From assembly GCF_035918235.1 (NCBI RefSeq), contig NZ_CP109485.1, forward strand, positions 7,789,001 to 7,853,000: a stretch of 64,000 nt of DNA, in the 5' to 3' direction. Below the pieces are notes generated by a model, which saw only the letters and a list, made by a program, of their open reading frames with translations, ran no database searches and was not told where the DNA came from. Each line of letters starts with the position of its first letter. Position 1 is the stretch's first letter. This stretch comes from Streptomyces sp. NBC_01445 (GTDB taxonomy: Bacteria; Actinomycetota; Actinomycetes; Streptomycetales; Streptomycetaceae). Below are positions 62,145 to 64,000 of the stretch, in pieces. Position numbers and translations under genes: made by a program.

Positions 62145-63470
62145 GTGAGCGAGTCGAGCACGGGCAGGACGGTCTCGGGCGAGGACGAGGTCGTCGACCT
62201 CTGTCGTGAGCTGATCCAGATCGACACCAGCAACTACGGCGACCACTCCGGTCCCGGCGAGCGCAAAGCCGCCGAGTACGTGGCGGAGAAGCTCGCCGAG
62301 GTGGGCCTCGAGCCCCAGATCTTCGAGTCGCACCCGGGCCGGGCCTCGACGGTCGCCCGCATCCAGGGCGAGGACCCCTCGCGGCCCGCGCTCCTGATCC
62401 ACGGCCACACCGACGTGGTACCGGCCAACGCGGCGGACTGGACCCACCACCCCTTCTCCGGCGAGATCGCCGACGGGTGCGTCTGGGGCCGCGGCGCCGT
62501 CGACATGAAGGACATGGACGCGATGACCCTCGCGGTCGTCCGCGACCGGCTGCGCAGCGGCCGCAAGCCCCCGCGCGACATCGTCCTGGCCTTCCTCGCC
62601 GACGAGGAGGCGGGCGGCACGTACGGCGCGCGACACCTCGTCGACAAGCACCCGGACCTCTTCGAGGGCTGCACGGAGGCGATCAGCGAGGTGGGCGGGT
62701 TCTCCTTCACCGTCAACGAGAAGCTGCGGCTCTACCTCGTCGAGACGGCCCAGAAGGGCATGCACTGGATGAAGCTGACCGTGGACGGCACGGCCGGACA
62801 CGGTTCGATGATCCACAAGGACAACGCGATCACCGAGCTGTCCGAGGCCGTCGGCCGCCTGGGGCGCCACAAGTTCCCGGTGCGGGTCACCAAGACGCTG
62901 CGGCACTTCCTCGACGAGCTCGGCGACGCGCTCGGCACCGAGCTCGACCCGGAGAACATGGACGAGACGCTCGCCAAGCTCGGCGGCATCGCCAAGCTGA
63001 TCGGCGCCTCGCTGCAGAACACCGCCAACCCGACCCAGCTCGGCGCCGGCTACAAGGTGAACGTGATCCCCGGGCAGGCCACCGCGCACATCGACGGCCG
63101 CTATCTGCCGGGCTACGAGGAGGAGTTCCTCGCCGACCTCGACCGCATCCTCGGCCCGAACGTCCAGCGCGAGGACGTGCACGCGGACAAGGCCCTGGAG
63201 ACCACCTTCGACGGCGCGCTCGTCGACGCCATGCAGACGGCGCTCCGGGCCGAGGACCCGATCGCCCGCGCGGTGCCGTACATGCTCTCCGCCGGCACCG
63301 ACGCCAAGTCCTTCGACGACCTCGGCATCCGCGGGTTCGGCTTCGCTCCGCTGAAGCTGCCGCCGGAGCTGGACTTCGCGGGCATGTTCCACGGCGTTGA
63401 CGAGCGGGTTCCGGTCGACGGACTCAAGTTCGGCGTGCGCGTGCTCGACCGGTTCATCGACGCGTCCTGA
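62145..63470 (+). CDS. M20 family metallopeptidase (dipeptidase/deacylase)
   Basis: A 441-residue zinc hydrolase. Metal ligands are His88 and Asp90 in HGHTDVVPA, the bridging Asp in WGRGAVDMKDMDA, and the Glu pair in FLADEEAGG (the first Glu is the general base). The C-terminal His ligand lies in AGMFHGVDERVPVD. The family includes DapE, ArgE and carboxypeptidases; the exact substrate is unclear. The GTG follows GGGAGG by 7 nt. The gap before it (61.96-62.14 kb) shows only a probable promoter region. Confidence 0.9.
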   Translation: MSESSTGRTVSGEDEVVDLCRELIQIDTSNYGDHSGPGERKAAEYVAEKLAEVGLEPQIFESHPGRASTVARIQGEDPSRPALLIHGHTDVVPANAADWTHHPFSGEIADGCVWGRGAVDMKDMDAMTLAVVRDRLRSGRKPPRDIVLAFLADEEAGGTYGARHLVDKHPDLFEGCTEAISEVGGFSFTVNEKLRLYLVETAQKGMHWMKLTVDGTAGHGSMIHKDNAITELSEAVGRLGRHKFPVRVTKTLRHFLDELGDALGTELDPENMDETLAKLGGIAKLIGASLQNTANPTQLGAGYKVNVIPGQATAHIDGRYLPGYEEEFLADLDRILGPNVQREDVHADKALETTFDGALVDAMQTALRAEDPIARAVPYMLSAGTDAKSFDDLGIRGFGFAPLKLPPELDFAGMFHGVDERVPVDGLKFGVRVLDRFIDAS

Positions 63471-63481
63471 CCCGAGGGGCC

Positions 63482-63507
63482 CGCGCGGCCGGTTATTCGG
63501 CCGCGCG
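63482..63507 (+). terminator. terminator of the M20 peptidase gene
   Basis: CGCGCGGCCG and its exact complement CGGCCGCGCG flank GTTATT, starting 12 nt after the stop codon. Confidence 0.75.
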
Positions 63508-63546
63508 TGCGTACTGGACTGAGAAGAGTGAAAGGAAACATAGGCT

Positions 63547-63574
63547 CGTAGCCTCATCAGTCCCTCCTCGTTAC
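63547..63574 (+). promoter_or_regulatory. BldN-type promoter of chpH
   Basis: CGTAGC (63547-63552), a 16-nt spacer, then CGTTAC (63569-63574) agree well with the sigma-BldN consensus CGTAAC-N16-CGTTGA. Chaplin genes are known BldN targets in S. coelicolor, so this fits. Confidence 0.65.
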
Positions 63575-63580
63575 AGGGAG

Positions 63581-63603
63581 TGCAGTCCGCGGCTGGGACT
63601 GCA
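63581..63603 (+). promoter_or_regulatory. leader hairpin upstream of the chpH ribosome site
   Basis: TGCAGTCC pairs with GGACTGCA around a seven-nt loop. It ends 7 nt before AAGGAGG, so it may modulate translation or mRNA stability of this highly expressed gene. Confidence 0.45.
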
Positions 63604-63622
63604 TTGCCAACAAGGAGGAATA

Positions 63623-63856
63623 ATGATCAAGAAGGTCGTCGCTGCTGCGGCTGCCACTGGTGGTCTCGTGCTCGCTGGTGCGGGCATCGCCGCTGCCGAC
63701 GCCGGGGCTCAGGGTGCCGCCGTGAAGTCTCCCGGCGTCATCTCGGGCAACGTCATCCAGGTTCCGGTCCACATCCCGGTGAACGCCTGTGGCAACACGG
63801 TGTCCGTGATCGGGCTGCTGAACCCCGCCTTCGGCAACGCCTGCGTCAACAAGTGA
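63623..63856 (+). CDS. chpH: short chaplin ChpH
   Basis: A 77-residue secreted amphipathic protein that forms amyloid-like fibrils on aerial hyphae. The signal peptide is about 1-25 (VVAAAAATGGLVLAGAGIAAA). A single chaplin domain follows, with GVISGNVIQVPVHIPVNACG and the C-terminal LNPAFGNACVNK; Cys56 and Cys74 form the conserved disulfide. The strong AAGGAGG site is followed by ATG. The sequence closely resembles S. coelicolor ChpH as I remember it. Confidence 0.95.
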   Translation: MIKKVVAAAAATGGLVLAGAGIAAADAGAQGAAVKSPGVISGNVIQVPVHIPVNACGNTVSVIGLLNPAFGNACVNK

Positions 63857-63891
63857 CGTCGTTGTGCATCGCCCCGTGAGGGCCTGAGTCC

Positions 63892-63930
63892 ATCGGCCCC
63901 GGAGTGCGCGCCATGCGCTCCGGGGCCGAT
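63892..63930 (+). terminator. chpH terminator
   Basis: ATCGGCCCCGGAG pairs with CTCCGGGGCCGAT, with an inner CGC/GCG extension past a two-nt bulge. The remaining 70 nt of the window hold no gene that I can support. Confidence 0.75.
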
Positions 63931-64000
63931 TGGTCATTCCGCGCACGTGTATGGATGCCCGTGCGCATTCTGCAAGGCATAAGGCAGGTTAAAGCTATGC

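Overview
The window is high-GC actinobacterial DNA, almost certainly from a Streptomyces or a very close relative. The evidence is GTG/ATG starts with GGAGG-type ribosome sites, many 4-nt ATGA/GTGA gene overlaps, a chaplin gene (chpH), OpcA beside Zwf, a SoxR with an intact Fe-S motif, and sugar ABC importers that carry no ATPase gene of their own. No transposase, integrase, CRISPR array or rRNA was seen. There is one tRNA gene, tRNA-Leu(GAG).

Region 1 (1-33.6 kb) looks like ordinary chromosomal core. It holds a YiaAB-like membrane protein; a TetR/MaoC pair sharing an operator-like motif; soxR; a NarL-type two-component system next to an ABC exporter; a secreted penicillin-acylase-family enzyme; an MHS-family transporter; a secreted NamZ-type muramidase; and two acyl-CoA modules (SDR, acyl-CoA synthetase and TetR; acyl-CoA dehydrogenase and APH-like kinase). 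These are followed by a histidine-rich small protein, a quinone oxidoreductase-like protein, two DUF202 proteins, a Nudix hydrolase, a DMT transporter, an FAD dehydrogenase, a TPR protein, an APC permease, and a molybdopterin oxidoreductase with a cytochrome b561 partner. The region ends with a complete gluconate/idonate locus (gntR, gntK, gntP, idnO, idnD) and a YchJ-like protein.

Region 2 (33.6-61.9 kb) is a dense carbohydrate block. A leftward operon encodes a sugar-binding lipoprotein, two permeases, a LacI repressor, a GH5-like enzyme and a GH3 beta-glycosidase, with an AraC regulator upstream. Divergent from it is a rightward operon tkt-tal-zwf-opcA-pgi-gnd plus a histidine phosphatase. 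A secreted GH18 chitinase with a DasR-like site follows. Last is an operon with a ROK kinase, an Opp-type ABC importer (binding protein, two permeases, two ATPases) and a ROK repressor. The reading frame of that repressor runs through the terminator and the antisense strand of the tRNA-Leu gene.

Region 3 (61.9-64 kb) returns to core: an M20 peptidase and chpH, with a BldN-like promoter and a leader hairpin.

Taken together, region 2 can be read as a unit that degrades polysaccharide, imports and phosphorylates oligosaccharides, and feeds a dedicated oxidative pentose-phosphate/isomerase set. It sits between loci (gluconate/YchJ and M20/chpH) that I remember as close neighbours in S. coelicolor. 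That suggests a lineage-specific insertion beside the tRNA 3' end. This is inference and needs a synteny comparison.
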